Assembly: GCF_026646375.1 (NCBI RefSeq)
Contig: NZ_JAIPPU010000016.1
Location: 1-64,000 of the forward strand
DNA from: Acetobacterium wieringae
GTDB taxonomy: Bacteria; Bacillota; Clostridia; Eubacteriales; Eubacteriaceae
DNA: 64,000 nt
Direction: 5' to 3'
Part shown: piece by piece, positions 47,500 through 57,979 of the stretch
How positions within the stretch are numbered: position 1 is the stretch's first letter
How the letters are laid out: each line of letters starts with the position of its first letter
Notes under the pieces: model-generated
Databases searched by the model: none
Seen by the model: only the letters and a program-made list of their open reading frames with translations
Told to the model about the DNA's origin: nothing
Program-made: the position numbers and the translations under genes

Positions 47500-47570
47500 T
47501 GTACAAATAACATAAAAAAGTAAACCTTTGACAGTGTTGTGAGATTCGATTGTTAAAAAACGATAACGCA

Positions 47571-47687
47571 GTACCGACAATTGTTACATCATGTTGTGAT
47601 CTAGGAGTCAGACCCTACGCATCGAAGCGGATACGGCATCGCCTGTCCGATTCAGCGGCGAACAACAGATAAACAATTAGTCGGTAC
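47571..47687. repeat. palindromic intergenic repeat element, copy 3
   Basis: A 117-base element between proC and the glycosidase gene, in opposite orientation to the 7.1 kb copy. Its left 27 bases are identical to the reverse complement of 7261-7287; its right 29 bases match the other end at 24 positions. The ends form terminal inverted repeats beginning GTACCGAC. In the middle it shares AATCGGACAGG and CGATGCGTA blocks with copy 1, in the same order, with indels. No open frame. Confidence 0.75.
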
Positions 47688-47770
47688 GGTAGCTTAGCGA
47701 TGAACTCAAATCTTGGAAAAATCAAAGGTTATTGCGAAGTTTGGTTAATCCATTAAGGAGATGATTTATC

Positions 47771-50374
47771 ATGGATGAAGGATTAATTAAAAAAATACGG
47801 CGAAATATGAGTCTTGAAGAAATGGTGTCCCTCTGTTCGGGTCGAACCGATTGGGAAACCGTGGGATATTCCAAATACGGCATCGAGCCGGTATCAATGG
47901 CTGACGGCCCACATGGGATGCGGGTGATTGAAAATGAAGGTGCGTTGGGGATTCCTCAGGGTAAACCGGCCACCTGTTTTCCACCGGCGGTACTTTCGGC
48001 CTGTTCCTGGGACGAAGGGTTGCTTGAATTTATGGGTCGAACCATTGCCCTGGAGGCCCGTAGTATGGGGATCGATCTGATTTTAGGACCCGGAATCAAT
48101 GTCAAGCGATCACCCCTATGCGGTCGTAATTTTGAATACTTTTCAGAAGACCCGCTGCTGTCAGGCCGATTGGGAAAAAGTTTTATTTTGGGTGCTAAAG
48201 ACCATGGCGTGGGAACGACGGTCAAGCATTATCTGGCCAACAATCAGGAAACCCGGCGTATGACCGTGGATGAAAAGATTGATATCCGGGCGCTGCGTGA
48301 AATCTATTTAAAACCCTTTGAGATTGCCATTCAAGAAGGAAAACCGATGGCAGTGATGTGTTCTTATAACAGCATCAACGGCACATTTGTCTCTCAGAGC
48401 AATTATTTTCTGACTCAACTGCTCCGCAATGAGTGGGGTTTTGATGGGATTGTCATGTCCGATTGGGGCGCTGTTTACGATCGGGTTCGAGGGGTATTGG
48501 CGGGAATGGATCTGGAAATGCCCGGCAATGGCGGTGTCAATAATCAGAAGATATTTGACCGGATCAAAGAAGGAAAACTGAAAGTCACCATTCTCAATGA
48601 AATGGTTGAACGGCTGATTCGTTTTGCCTTTCAGGCAAGGGAAAACCGACGCAATTATTCGACTAATTTGGAAATTGAACCAAAGGGGCATCATAAAATC
48701 GCCCAACTTGCAGCGGTTGAAAGTATGGTACTGCTTAAAAATGAAGATCATATTCTCCCCATTGATAAGCGTAAAATCAAGAAGCTGGCGATTATCGGTA
48801 GCATGGCTTTTGATCCTCGCTATCAGGGCAGCGGCAGTTCAAAGATAAATCCCTTCCATATCGATTCACCTTATGAACGGATTAAAAAACTAGTGGGCGA
48901 CGAAATTCAGCTGTTCCCCCATCAAGGTTATATCCATGATGAGGTGGTGGAGCAGATCCATCTGGACGAGCAGGCTGTGGAGGTGGCGAAAAATTCCGAA
49001 ATGGCTTTGTTATTTGTGGGGTTGCCGGATCATGATGAATCGGAAGGTTATGACCGAACCCATTTGCATCTGCCCCAAAAACAGATTGCCCTGATTCGTA
49101 AGATCTGCAAGGTACAACCCAAGACTGTGGTAATTGTTCAAAATGGTGGTGTTGTGGACATGAGCTGGGAACACCAGCCCAAGGCCATTGTTGAGATGTT
49201 TTTAGGTGGTCAGGCGGGCGGCGATGCCATCGCCAAGCTTTTATTTGGCGAAAATAACTTCTGTGGTAAATTGGCAGAAACCATTCCAATGCGGTTGGAA
49301 GATACCCCAGCTTATATCAATTTTCCGGGAATTCATGATGAGGTGGTTTACGGCGAAAGTATTTTTGTGGGATATCGCTATTACGACTTTACGAAAAAGA
49401 AAGTTCGCTTTCCCTTTGGATTTGGGCTCAGTTACACCAATTTTAATTATGAAGCAATTGATGAACCAACGTTAACACTTAACGCTGATAAAAAGGTTAC
49501 CGTAAGATGTCGTATTACCAATACTGGCGTAATAAATGGCAAAGAGATTATTCAGCTATACACCGGTAAATCCGATACTACTATCCTGCGGCCACTGCGA
49601 GAGCTTCGCGACTTTAAAAAAGTCTTCATCCCGGCAGGGCGATCAGCTGAGGTTAATTTTGAGTTGGAACTCAGAGATTTCTGTTATTACAATCCTACCA
49701 CTAAAGCCTGGGAGCATGAATCAGGAACGCATCAGATCTATATTGGCTCATCCAGCCGGGATTTGCCAATTATCTATCCGGTTCAAATTACTAAAGATCT
49801 GATCCATCCGATCAACCCGTTATCCTATCTTAGCGATTTTGAAAAAACCGAGCGGGGACAGACCATCTTAAAACTGTTGCTTTCGGGGTTTGAAGAGATT
49901 ATGGGGGATGACCAGACCAGAGAAGATGACTTCTTTATGACGATGCTGGCCAATACCCCGTTGCGTAAGCTGGTTGAGTTTTCCAATGGAATCTTCACCG
50001 AAGAGTGTATTGATAAGATTATTGAACTGGTCAATTCAGATCAGTCCCTGGAGGGAATCACCTTCGAAAAATTGATCAATTGTACCGAGAAGAAAAAAGG
50101 CTTTTTCAAAAGTCTTTTCGGTGGTAACGAGGAAGAATACCTCTGTATTCATTCCAAAGTTCGGGATCTGGTCGAGGACGAGGATGTCATGAAGATTCTC
50201 AGAAATTATTTTGGCGACGAAACCTTTGAAAGTGATTACCTGCAAATGGCCATTAAAATGGGAATCTGTTTTGATAAGGCCCAGAAATTATTGCCTGATG
50301 ACTTTTTCTCCGACGAAAAGCTTAATAATATCGATCGGGATCTCAAAGCACTGGCAAAGCTAAAAAAAAAGTAA
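47771..50374 (+). CDS. glycoside hydrolase family 3 (beta-glucosidase-like) with C-terminal extension
   Basis: An 867-residue enzyme with no signal peptide, so probably intracellular and acting on imported glycosides. The family 3 N-terminal barrel has MADGPHGMR near 43-51, VKHYLANNQE near 151-160 and the nucleophile Asp231 in IVMSDWGA. The second alpha/beta domain follows (about 330-540), then a fibronectin III-like domain (about 580-680). The last 170 to 180 residues, from about 690, are an extra helical acidic region with GFFKSLFGG that I do not recognise; usual beta-glucosidases end before it. Start follows AAGGAG. Sugar specificity (glucose, xylose or N-acetylglucosamine) cannot be told. 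Confidence 0.92.
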   Translation: MDEGLIKKIRRNMSLEEMVSLCSGRTDWETVGYSKYGIEPVSMADGPHGMRVIENEGALGIPQGKPATCFPPAVLSACSWDEGLLEFMGRTIALEARSMGIDLILGPGINVKRSPLCGRNFEYFSEDPLLSGRLGKSFILGAKDHGVGTTVKHYLANNQETRRMTVDEKIDIRALREIYLKPFEIAIQEGKPMAVMCSYNSINGTFVSQSNYFLTQLLRNEWGFDGIVMSDWGAVYDRVRGVLAGMDLEMPGNGGVNNQKIFDRIKEGKLKVTILNEMVERLIRFAFQARENRRNYSTNLEIEPKGHHKIAQLAAVESMVLLKNEDHILPIDKRKIKKLAIIGSMAFDPRYQGSGSSKINPFHIDSPYERIKKLVGDEIQLFPHQGYIHDEVVEQIHLDEQAVEVAKNSEMALLFVGLPDHDESEGYDRTHLHLPQKQIALIRKICKVQPKTVVIVQNGGVVDMSWEHQPKAIVEMFLGGQAGGDAIAKLLFGENNFCGKLAETIPMRLEDTPAYINFPGIHDEVVYGESIFVGYRYYDFTKKKVRFPFGFGLSYTNFNYEAIDEPTLTLNADKKVTVRCRITNTGVINGKEIIQLYTGKSDTTILRPLRELRDFKKVFIPAGRSAEVNFELELRDFCYYNPTTKAWEHESGTHQIYIGSSSRDLPIIYPVQITKDLIHPINPLSYLSDFEKTERGQTILKLLLSGFEEIMGDDQTREDDFFMTMLANTPLRKLVEFSNGIFTEECIDKIIELVNSDQSLEGITFEKLINCTEKKKGFFKSLFGGNEEEYLCIHSKVRDLVEDEDVMKILRNYFGDETFESDYLQMAIKMGICFDKAQKLLPDDFFSDEKLNNIDRDLKALAKLKKK

Positions 50375-50384
50375 GATGATTAAT

Positions 50385-50431
50385 GAGAAAGCGTACCGAT
50401 TTGTTTTAATCCGTAATCGGTACCTTCTCTT
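50385..50431 (+). terminator. rho-independent terminator of the glycosidase gene
   Basis: GAGAA...GTACCGATT pairs with AATCGGTACCTTCTC (a small bulge), followed by TTT. Near but distinct from the intergenic repeat family. Confidence 0.75.
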
Positions 50432-50484
50432 TGTCAGGCTGGGGAAATGACTCAGCCAATAATAATTAAGAAGGAAAGCAAAAC

Positions 50485-51171
50485 ATGAATACACTCACCA
50501 TTGATACATCCACCATTGTGGCTTCGGTTGCCATATTAAATGAAGAAAAATTAGTCGGCGAAATGATTATCAATCATCAAAAAAAACACTCCGAAAAACT
50601 GATGATTGCCATTGATCATTTGCTCAGTGATGGGGGTCTTTCCATTCAGGATATTGATGTCTTTGGCATTGTTTCTGGTCCTGGTTCGTTTACCGGGTTG
50701 CGCATTGGCATGGCGACCATCAAGGGATTTGCCCAGGCCCTGAATAAACCGGTGGTCGGAGTATCCACCATGGAAAGCCTGGCGATGAATATTCCCTTTG
50801 CGGATGGTCTGATCTGCCCAGTTCTCGATGCGCAGCGTAACCAAACCTATACTGGCGTTATTCATTTTGAAGACGAACAACCGGTTCAGGATCTGGCGGA
50901 TGCAGTGATGGAAATCGATGATCTCATAGCTTTTTTACAAGGACGAGATGAGACCATCTATTTTTTAGGCGACGGCTTGCCTCGTTTTTCGCAAGTCCTG
51001 CAAGATGCGATCCCGACTGCCCGGATCGTCCCCAATTATCTTAATATGAACCGGGCCTCGTCAGCTGCTGCCCTGGTTCTTAAACGGGCCTTAAACGGTG
51101 AGACCAGCCATTACCGGGAAATTGAACCCTTTTATATCCGGCCTTCCTACGCCGAAGAGCATAAAAAATGA
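50485..51171 (+). CDS. tsaB: tRNA threonylcarbamoyladenosine biosynthesis protein TsaB
   Basis: TsaB supports TsaD in transferring the threonylcarbamoyl group to A37 of ANN-decoding tRNAs. The 228 residues have an actin-like ATPase fold with LTIDTSTIVASVA at the N-terminus and the conserved FGIVSGPGSFTGLRIGMATIKG near 60-81. The stop overlaps rimI by ATGA. The order tsaB-rimI-tsaD is the common Firmicute arrangement. Confidence 0.95.
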   Translation: MNTLTIDTSTIVASVAILNEEKLVGEMIINHQKKHSEKLMIAIDHLLSDGGLSIQDIDVFGIVSGPGSFTGLRIGMATIKGFAQALNKPVVGVSTMESLAMNIPFADGLICPVLDAQRNQTYTGVIHFEDEQPVQDLADAVMEIDDLIAFLQGRDETIYFLGDGLPRFSQVLQDAIPTARIVPNYLNMNRASSAAALVLKRALNGETSHYREIEPFYIRPSYAEEHKK

Positions 51172-51611
51172 AGATCCATTATCGACTGATGGAGTCCCGG
51201 GATGTCCCCGGTGTTTTTAAGGTGGATCAGGCCTGCTTTTCTCATAATTGGACCGAGGATTCCTATCAGGCGGAAACACAAAACATTCTTTCCAATTATA
51301 TTGTTGCCGAAGCGGATGGGGAAATTGTAGGCTTTGGCGGTTTCTGGCAGGTGATTGATGAAGCGCACATTACTAATATCGCAGTCGTGGAAGCCTATCG
51401 CCAGAACGGGGTAGGGCAAAATATTATCAATGCGATGTTGGCCCTGGCACTGGAAAAAGGCTGTGTGGCAATGACCCTGGAAGTACGAGGGGATAATCAG
51501 CCGGCTATCAATTTTTATCTGAAAAACTTATTCACCCGGGAAGGACGACGCAAAGATTACTATGGCACGGGAATGGACGCAATCATCATGTGGAGGTACG
51601 GACTTGAATAA
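51168..51611 (+). CDS. rimI: ribosomal protein bS18 N-alanine acetyltransferase family (RimI)
   Basis: GNAT-fold acetyltransferase of 147 residues. The acetyl-CoA binding segment VVEAYRQNGVGQNIINAML lies near 75-90, after the strand with ITNIAV; GDNQPAINFYLKNLF and FTREGRRKDYY follow the family. In E. coli it acetylates the N-terminus of bS18; in Gram-positives it clusters with tsa genes. It overlaps tsaB by four bases and the next gene by eight. Confidence 0.92.
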   Translation: MKIHYRLMESRDVPGVFKVDQACFSHNWTEDSYQAETQNILSNYIVAEADGEIVGFGGFWQVIDEAHITNIAVVEAYRQNGVGQNIINAMLALALEKGCVAMTLEVRGDNQPAINFYLKNLFTREGRRKDYYGTGMDAIIMWRYGLE

Positions 51612-52296
51612 AACCATTAAAATAGTTGCAGTGTTGCTGGGAATAGTATTTCCGGTTATTATTTTTATTAGTGGCATTGAAGCAGCGGTGTTTGACAAAG
51701 CGTTTTATATGGATCAAATGGAAAAAAATCAGGTTACTGAAAACACTGGTATTTATCCCCCCGATATGGAACTGGTGGTGGATGAAATAATCAGCTATCT
51801 TAAGGGCGACCGGCAGGATTTTGACATTCAGGCCCGTTTAGCGATCGGAAGTGCCAAAAATGTGGTTGATAGCGTTTCGATTTTTAATGATAAAGAAATC
51901 ACCCATATGGACGATGTCAGAAAGCTATTGCTATTCTTTCTCGGCCTTCGGGACGCCGCTCTGATTCTCGCGCTGATCGCCTTTCTGGTGCTGTTAAAAT
52001 ACGATCGTCAGGCCATCATCAAGGCTTTGTTCTATGGATCAGCCACGTTTATGGTGGCATTAGTGATTATTGGGGCGTGTTTTATTTTTAATTTCAATAA
52101 CACCTTTATCCTCTTTCATCAGTTATTTTTTGCTAACGACTTATGGATCATGGATCCCACTACTGACCGACTGATATGGATTGTCCCCGAACCATTCTTT
52201 TTCGCCATGATCAGCCGAATGGTCATCTATATTTTGGTGCCCCTGGGACTCACCACCTTGGGAGCGGGACTGGTTTTGAAAAAGAAAACATATTAA
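51604..52296 (+). CDS. DUF1461 (TIGR01906) integral membrane protein
   Basis: A 230-residue membrane protein of unknown function, of the TIGR01906/DUF1461 type known from Firmicutes. One membrane helix near 5-27, an extracytoplasmic segment of about 80 residues (with IYPPDMELVVDEIISYLKG), then three helices (about 115-135, 145-170 and 200-222). The start is TTG at 51604, which has GGAGG seven bases upstream inside rimI; an earlier ATG in the frame lacks such a site. Translation is probably coupled to rimI. Its presence between rimI and tsaD has no clear functional reason. Confidence 0.82.
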   Translation: MNKTIKIVAVLLGIVFPVIIFISGIEAAVFDKAFYMDQMEKNQVTENTGIYPPDMELVVDEIISYLKGDRQDFDIQARLAIGSAKNVVDSVSIFNDKEITHMDDVRKLLLFFLGLRDAALILALIAFLVLLKYDRQAIIKALFYGSATFMVALVIIGACFIFNFNNTFILFHQLFFANDLWIMDPTTDRLIWIVPEPFFFAMISRMVIYILVPLGLTTLGAGLVLKKKTY

Positions 52297-52328
52297 AAAA
52301 ATAACAAGTAATTTTAATCGAGGTAAAC

Positions 52329-53342
52329 ATGAAAATTCTTAGTATTGAGACATCTTGTGACGAAACATCTGTGGCCATTGTCGAAGATGGCCGAAACATA
52401 TTAACTAACCGGATTTATTCCCAGATTGATATTCATCAGAAATATGGAGGTGTGGTACCAGAGATTGCCTCCCGAAATCACGTTACAAAACTACCCTACA
52501 TCATTGACGAAGCCCTGGCAGAAAGCCAGCTTTCTCTGGCAGAAATGGACGCCATTGCCGTGACCAACGGTCCCGGTCTGGTGGGGGCACTGTTGATTGG
52601 CCTCTCTACAGCCAAAGCAATAGCTTATAGTCTCGGGAAACCGCTGATTGGCGTGAATCATATTGAAGGTCATATTGCCGCAAATTTCTTACAGTTTCCC
52701 GAACTTGCGCCGCCATTTTTGACATTGGTGGTATCCGGTGGGCACAGTCATCTGGTACTGGTCGAAGATTACCAGACTTTTAAGGTGCTGGGGCGAACCA
52801 TCGATGATGCTGCAGGAGAAGCTTTTGATAAAATTTCCCGGGTTTTAGGATTGGGTTATCCCGGTGGTCCGGCCATTGATGCAGCGGCCAAGAATGGTAA
52901 CCCGGAGGCGATCGCTTTCCCCAGGGTGATGCTGGATAAAACTAAGTATAATTTTAGTTTTAGTGGTTTAAAATCCGCAGTGCTTAATTACCTCAACGGC
53001 AAGAAAATGAAAAATGAAGCGGTTAATCCCGATGACGTAGCGGCATCATTTCAGATGGCCGTTATTGAAGTGCTGGTTAGCAAAACTATTGCCTGTGCCA
53101 GCAGTATAGGGATGAAGACTATCTGTATGGCTGGCGGAGTATCTTGTAATTCACTGTTGCGAAAAATGATGGGACAGTCTGCTGCCGATGCGGGTATGAC
53201 ACTATACTATCCTGATCCCATTCTCTGTACCGATAACGCCGCCATGATCGGTTCGATGGCATACTATAATTATATTAATGGGGAAGAGAGTGACCTGAGT
53301 CTCAACAGCATCCCGGGTTTAAAAATTGGAACCCGGCAATGA
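52329..53342 (+). CDS. tsaD: tRNA N6-adenosine threonylcarbamoyltransferase
   Basis: Catalytic subunit for the t6A37 modification. The 337 residues start with ILSIETSCDETSVA, the classic nucleotide-binding segment. The metal-binding His pair is in GVNHIEGHIAANF near 109-121, and YGGVVPEIASRNH and GLGYPGGP match the family. It ends a run with tsaB, rimI and the DUF1461 gene. Confidence 0.97.
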   Translation: MKILSIETSCDETSVAIVEDGRNILTNRIYSQIDIHQKYGGVVPEIASRNHVTKLPYIIDEALAESQLSLAEMDAIAVTNGPGLVGALLIGLSTAKAIAYSLGKPLIGVNHIEGHIAANFLQFPELAPPFLTLVVSGGHSHLVLVEDYQTFKVLGRTIDDAAGEAFDKISRVLGLGYPGGPAIDAAAKNGNPEAIAFPRVMLDKTKYNFSFSGLKSAVLNYLNGKKMKNEAVNPDDVAASFQMAVIEVLVSKTIACASSIGMKTICMAGGVSCNSLLRKMMGQSAADAGMTLYYPDPILCTDNAAMIGSMAYYNYINGEESDLSLNSIPGLKIGTRQ

Positions 53343-53465
53343 CAGTCGTCTGAAAATATCGTCGCAAGAAAAAGGGTAAGCACGTTTATATAAAGAGAAA
53401 TGTACCCTCTTTAAAAATTAAAACAATCTTAAAAAAAATTAAGATGAACGAAAAGGGAAAAAAAA

Positions 53466-53495
53466 CTTGCAATCAACCTGCAAATCATTTAAAAT
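53466..53495 (+). promoter_or_regulatory. sigma-A promoter of groES-groEL
   Basis: TTGCAA (53466-53471), 18-base spacer, TAAAAT (53490-53495), immediately before the CIRCE element. Confidence 0.7.
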
Positions 53496-53499
53496 ACTA

Positions 53500-53526
53500 T
53501 TAGCACTCGGGATGAATGAGTGCTAA
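53500..53526. promoter_or_regulatory. CIRCE element (HrcA operator)
   Basis: TTAGCACTC (53500-53508), nine bases, GAGTGCTAA (53518-53526): a perfect match to the consensus. HrcA bound here represses groES-groEL until heat shock. Confidence 0.97.
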
Positions 53527-53577
53527 TAAATGAACTAAAAGGTACAGTGTACCCAATATAATCAAATGGAGGAAAAA

Positions 53578-53862
53578 ATGAGTTTAAGACCTTTAGGTGA
53601 CAAAGTAGTAATTAAAGTTAAAGCTGAAGAAGTAAAAACTGTCGGCGGAATTGTTTTACCAGGATCTGCCCAGGAAAAGCCACAGCAGGGTAAAGTCGTT
53701 GCAGTTGGAACTGGCGAAATTATCGATGGTAAAAAAGTGCCATTGGATGTCAAGGTAGATGATGAAGTTATCTATTCTAAATATTCCGGCAACGAAGTAA
53801 AAATTGGCGATGAAGAGTTTTTAATCATCCGTCAGGCTGATATTTTAGCAATCGTAGAATAA
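53578..53862 (+). CDS. groS: co-chaperonin GroES
   Basis: Lid of the GroEL chamber. ATG 53578 (AATGGAGGAA upstream) gives 94 residues, the normal size. MSLRPLGDKVVIK opens the protein, GGIVLPGSAQEKPQQGKVVAVG contains the mobile loop, and the C-terminus EEFLIIRQADILAIVE is standard. It lies 51 bases after CIRCE and is followed by groEL after 30 bases. Confidence 0.98.
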   Translation: MSLRPLGDKVVIKVKAEEVKTVGGIVLPGSAQEKPQQGKVVAVGTGEIIDGKKVPLDVKVDDEVIYSKYSGNEVKIGDEEFLIIRQADILAIVE

Positions 53863-53865
53863 TAA

Positions 53866-55524
<1,659 letters not shown>

Positions 55525-55584
55525 GCTGCAGGCTGCATCAGTAGATATCAGTAGATAAATTAAAAATATTAAATTTAAGCAATC

Positions 55585-55615
55585 AAAAAGGCAGTCTCTT
55601 ATGAGGCTGCCTTTT
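55585..55615. terminator. terminator between groEL and the convergent small gene
   Basis: AAAGGCAGTCTC (55587-55598) pairs with GAGGCTGCCTTT (55603-55614), one G-U pair, flanked by A- and T-runs. Confidence 0.85.
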
Positions 55616-55627
55616 GTGATTGCGGTT

Positions 55628-55861
55628 TCAGTCTACATTGTAGGGGATACCGGCGAATAGAACTTCCATTTCCGGTTGTTCCAACTCTGCCAGTTTGATA
55701 ATGAGGCCGTTGATCAAAGTGATCAGGGCTTGCGCATCAGGGGACTCGTCATCGATTGGTTTAGCTGCATAAAGAGCAACCAGCATCGTGTTGCGGGTGG
55801 TTCCTTTAACATCTTTGAATAGGGTATTCAATACCTTTTTTTCATTATTTGTCAGTTCCAT
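55628..55861 (-). CDS. small acidic protein of unknown function
   Basis: A 77-residue acidic soluble protein from ATG 55861, which has TTGGAGGAAG just upstream. The frame could extend four codons through this site, which is why the ATG is preferred. It has one likely helix near the N-terminus (NNEKKVLNTLFKDV) and a TRNTMLVALYAAKPID segment. No family recognised. It lies 41 bases downstream of the ABC-F gene on the same strand and may be cotranscribed with it. Confidence 0.65.
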   Translation of the reverse strand: MELTNNEKKVLNTLFKDVKGTTRNTMLVALYAAKPIDDESPDAQALITLINGLIIKLAELEQPEMEVLFAGIPYNVD

Positions 55862-55902
55862 TTCTTCCTCCAATTATTTATTAGTGCTTAATGAAATGAT
55901 CA

Positions 55903-57831
55903 TTACTCGGTTTCCAGAGCCAGTAAGGCGACTTCCCAGGAATCAGTTAATTCAGATAATTGCTGTTTGAATGCTTCATATGACAGATTGGTCTCAGCTG
56001 CAAAAGTCAGGTCATCATAGAAATCCGGAGCACACATGGCAGTTTCAATTGATTCGATTTTTTGTTCAGTGACCAGTATGGCTTCTTCAATTTCCTTAAC
56101 CTGCTTTTTCAAGAGTCGAATACGAGCTTCTTCTTCTTTTTGCTTTTTGCGATCTGTTCGCTGCTGTGTCTTAGTTACAATTGTTTTATTCTCTTCGGCT
56201 TGAACAGCTGCCCTGGCGGATGCATCCGCCTTTTGTTTTAAATAATCATCATAGTTGCCCAGATGGATTTCCATCCCATCAGTTGAGAACTGATAGATCT
56301 GGGTTGAGATGCGGTTTAAAAAATACCGGTCATGGGAGATAAACAGCAAGGTACCCTCATATTGGCTCAAGGCATTTTCGAGAATTTCTTTAGTGTCCAT
56401 ATCAATATGATTAGTCGGTTCATCCATTAGTAGGAAGTTAGACTGGGAAATCATCAGTCGGGCCAGCAGCAACCGGGCTTTTTCTCCGCCGGATAGTGTG
56501 TTAATCGGTTTGAAGACCTCATCACCAACAAATAAAAAGGCTGCAAGGATGTTCCGCAGTTCGCCTTCCGTTAGTTTCGAATCCACATCCCACAGAGCTT
56601 CTAGCAGATTTTCATGGTAAAATTGCTTAAGGGCCTGATGTTCCTGATCGAAATAACCGATATGGACTTTCTGACCCAGGCGGATTTCACCGCTATCGGC
56701 GGCTAGCTTTTTCTGCAAAATGCGAAAGAGTGTGGTTTTACCAGCGCCGTTGGGTCCAACAATGCCTACTTTATCACCCCGATGAATTTCAAAATTCATA
56801 TTCTGAAAAAGCAGGCGATCGCCAAAGGATTTTTTTATCCCGGTTACTGACAATACATCATTACCGCTTTTAACCCGGGGGACAAAGTTGAAATGGCTGT
56901 TGTGTACCGTTTCAACCTTGTCGAGCAGCTCAATCTTACTCAATGCTTTTTCCCGGCTTGCAGCCCTTTTTGAGCTTTTAATGGAATTATAAGCACGGAA
57001 TCGATCGATGACTTCCTGTTGGTGTTTGATTTCTTTGAGTTGTTGTTGGTACTGATGATTCTGTTCCATCATGTCTTGCCGCTTTTTAAGCGCATACTGG
57101 GTATAATTGCCTTGATACTCTTTGATATTTTTCTGAGTTACTTCCATAATTGAAGTACAGACTTTATCGATAAAATAGCGGTCATGGGATACAATGACAA
57201 AAGTACCGGAGTAATTCTTCAGATATTGTTCTAACCATTGCAGGGCATCGATATCGAGGTAGTTGGTGGGCTCATCCAATAACAGCAGTTCCGGTTCCTG
57301 AAGCAGGATCTGGCCCAGAGTAGCACGGGTTTTTTCACCGCCACTAAGCATCGAGAACGCTTTAGTCTGATCTTCGGGTTTAAAACCGAGGCCATTGATG
57401 ACACCGCGAATTCGGCTGGGGTATTCATAGCCATGGTGTTCGGCAAATCTTTCTTGCAATTCTCCAAACTCCTGCATCAGTTTTTCCTGATCAGTTCCGG
57501 TGCTGTCGGCAATGGCATCGCCAATTTGTTTGATTCGCTTTTCCATGTCAATCAGGGGTTTAAATACATCGGTAAGCATTTCGAGCAGGGTTGTATTCTC
57601 TGCAATCGTGGACTCCTGAGATAAATAGCTGATGGTCAGCCCGTTTTTTTTGCTGATTCGACCGGTATCAGGGATCAGTTCGCCAGTAATCAGCTTGAGC
57701 AGCGTCGATTTTCCGGTACCATTGCGGCCAACCAGACCAATTTGTTTTTTTTCATTAATGGATAGATTAAGATTATTAAATATTTCATGAATGCCATAAC
57801 TAAAGTGCAAGTTTTCGATATTGACTAACAT
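55903..57831 (-). CDS. ABC-F family ATPase (YdiF-like)
   Basis: Soluble translation-associated ABC-F protein of 642 residues with two ABC domains and no membrane part. Domain 1: Walker A GRNGTGKST near 35-43, signature LSGGEKTR near 163-170, Walker B LLLDEPTNYLD. A linker with charged helices (about 245-325) connects to domain 2: Walker A GPNGAGKTT, LSGGEKAR, LLMDEPTNHID. A C-terminal coiled-coil tail (about 540-640). ABC-F proteins rescue stalled ribosomes or give antibiotic resistance; this resembles B. subtilis YdiF, which lies in the same neighbourhood with groES and rex. Confidence 0.93.
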   Translation of the reverse strand: MLVNIENLHFSYGIHEIFNNLNLSINEKKQIGLVGRNGTGKSTLLKLITGELIPDTGRISKKNGLTISYLSQESTIAENTTLLEMLTDVFKPLIDMEKRIKQIGDAIADSTGTDQEKLMQEFGELQERFAEHHGYEYPSRIRGVINGLGFKPEDQTKAFSMLSGGEKTRATLGQILLQEPELLLLDEPTNYLDIDALQWLEQYLKNYSGTFVIVSHDRYFIDKVCTSIMEVTQKNIKEYQGNYTQYALKKRQDMMEQNHQYQQQLKEIKHQQEVIDRFRAYNSIKSSKRAASREKALSKIELLDKVETVHNSHFNFVPRVKSGNDVLSVTGIKKSFGDRLLFQNMNFEIHRGDKVGIVGPNGAGKTTLFRILQKKLAADSGEIRLGQKVHIGYFDQEHQALKQFYHENLLEALWDVDSKLTEGELRNILAAFLFVGDEVFKPINTLSGGEKARLLLARLMISQSNFLLMDEPTNHIDMDTKEILENALSQYEGTLLFISHDRYFLNRISTQIYQFSTDGMEIHLGNYDDYLKQKADASARAAVQAEENKTIVTKTQQRTDRKKQKEEEARIRLLKKQVKEIEEAILVTEQKIESIETAMCAPDFYDDLTFAAETNLSYEAFKQQLSELTDSWEVALLALETE

Positions 57832-57917
57832 TATTTCACCTGTTTTCGTTTTTGTTCAGTTGTTGAGGTTCACTTTTACTATTCTATCAAAAAAAACGGT
57901 AAATTAAAATGAATAAT

Positions 57918-57946
57918 TTGACGTAATTGGTTCATATTGATATAAT
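57918..57946 (+). promoter_or_regulatory. sigma-A promoter of rex
   Basis: TTGACG (57918-57923), 17-base spacer, TATAAT (57941-57946), 33 bases before the rex start. No clear Rex operator (TTGTGA-N6-TCACAA type) overlaps it. Confidence 0.8.
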
Positions 57947-57979
57947 TAATAGACTATCCGAAAGAAAGGAGAAGTAATC

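Noticed and set aside
50385-50431. Fourth copy of the GTACCGAC repeat
   Set aside because: It shares only GTACCGAT-like bases in the stem of an ordinary terminator and lacks the AATTGTTA ends.
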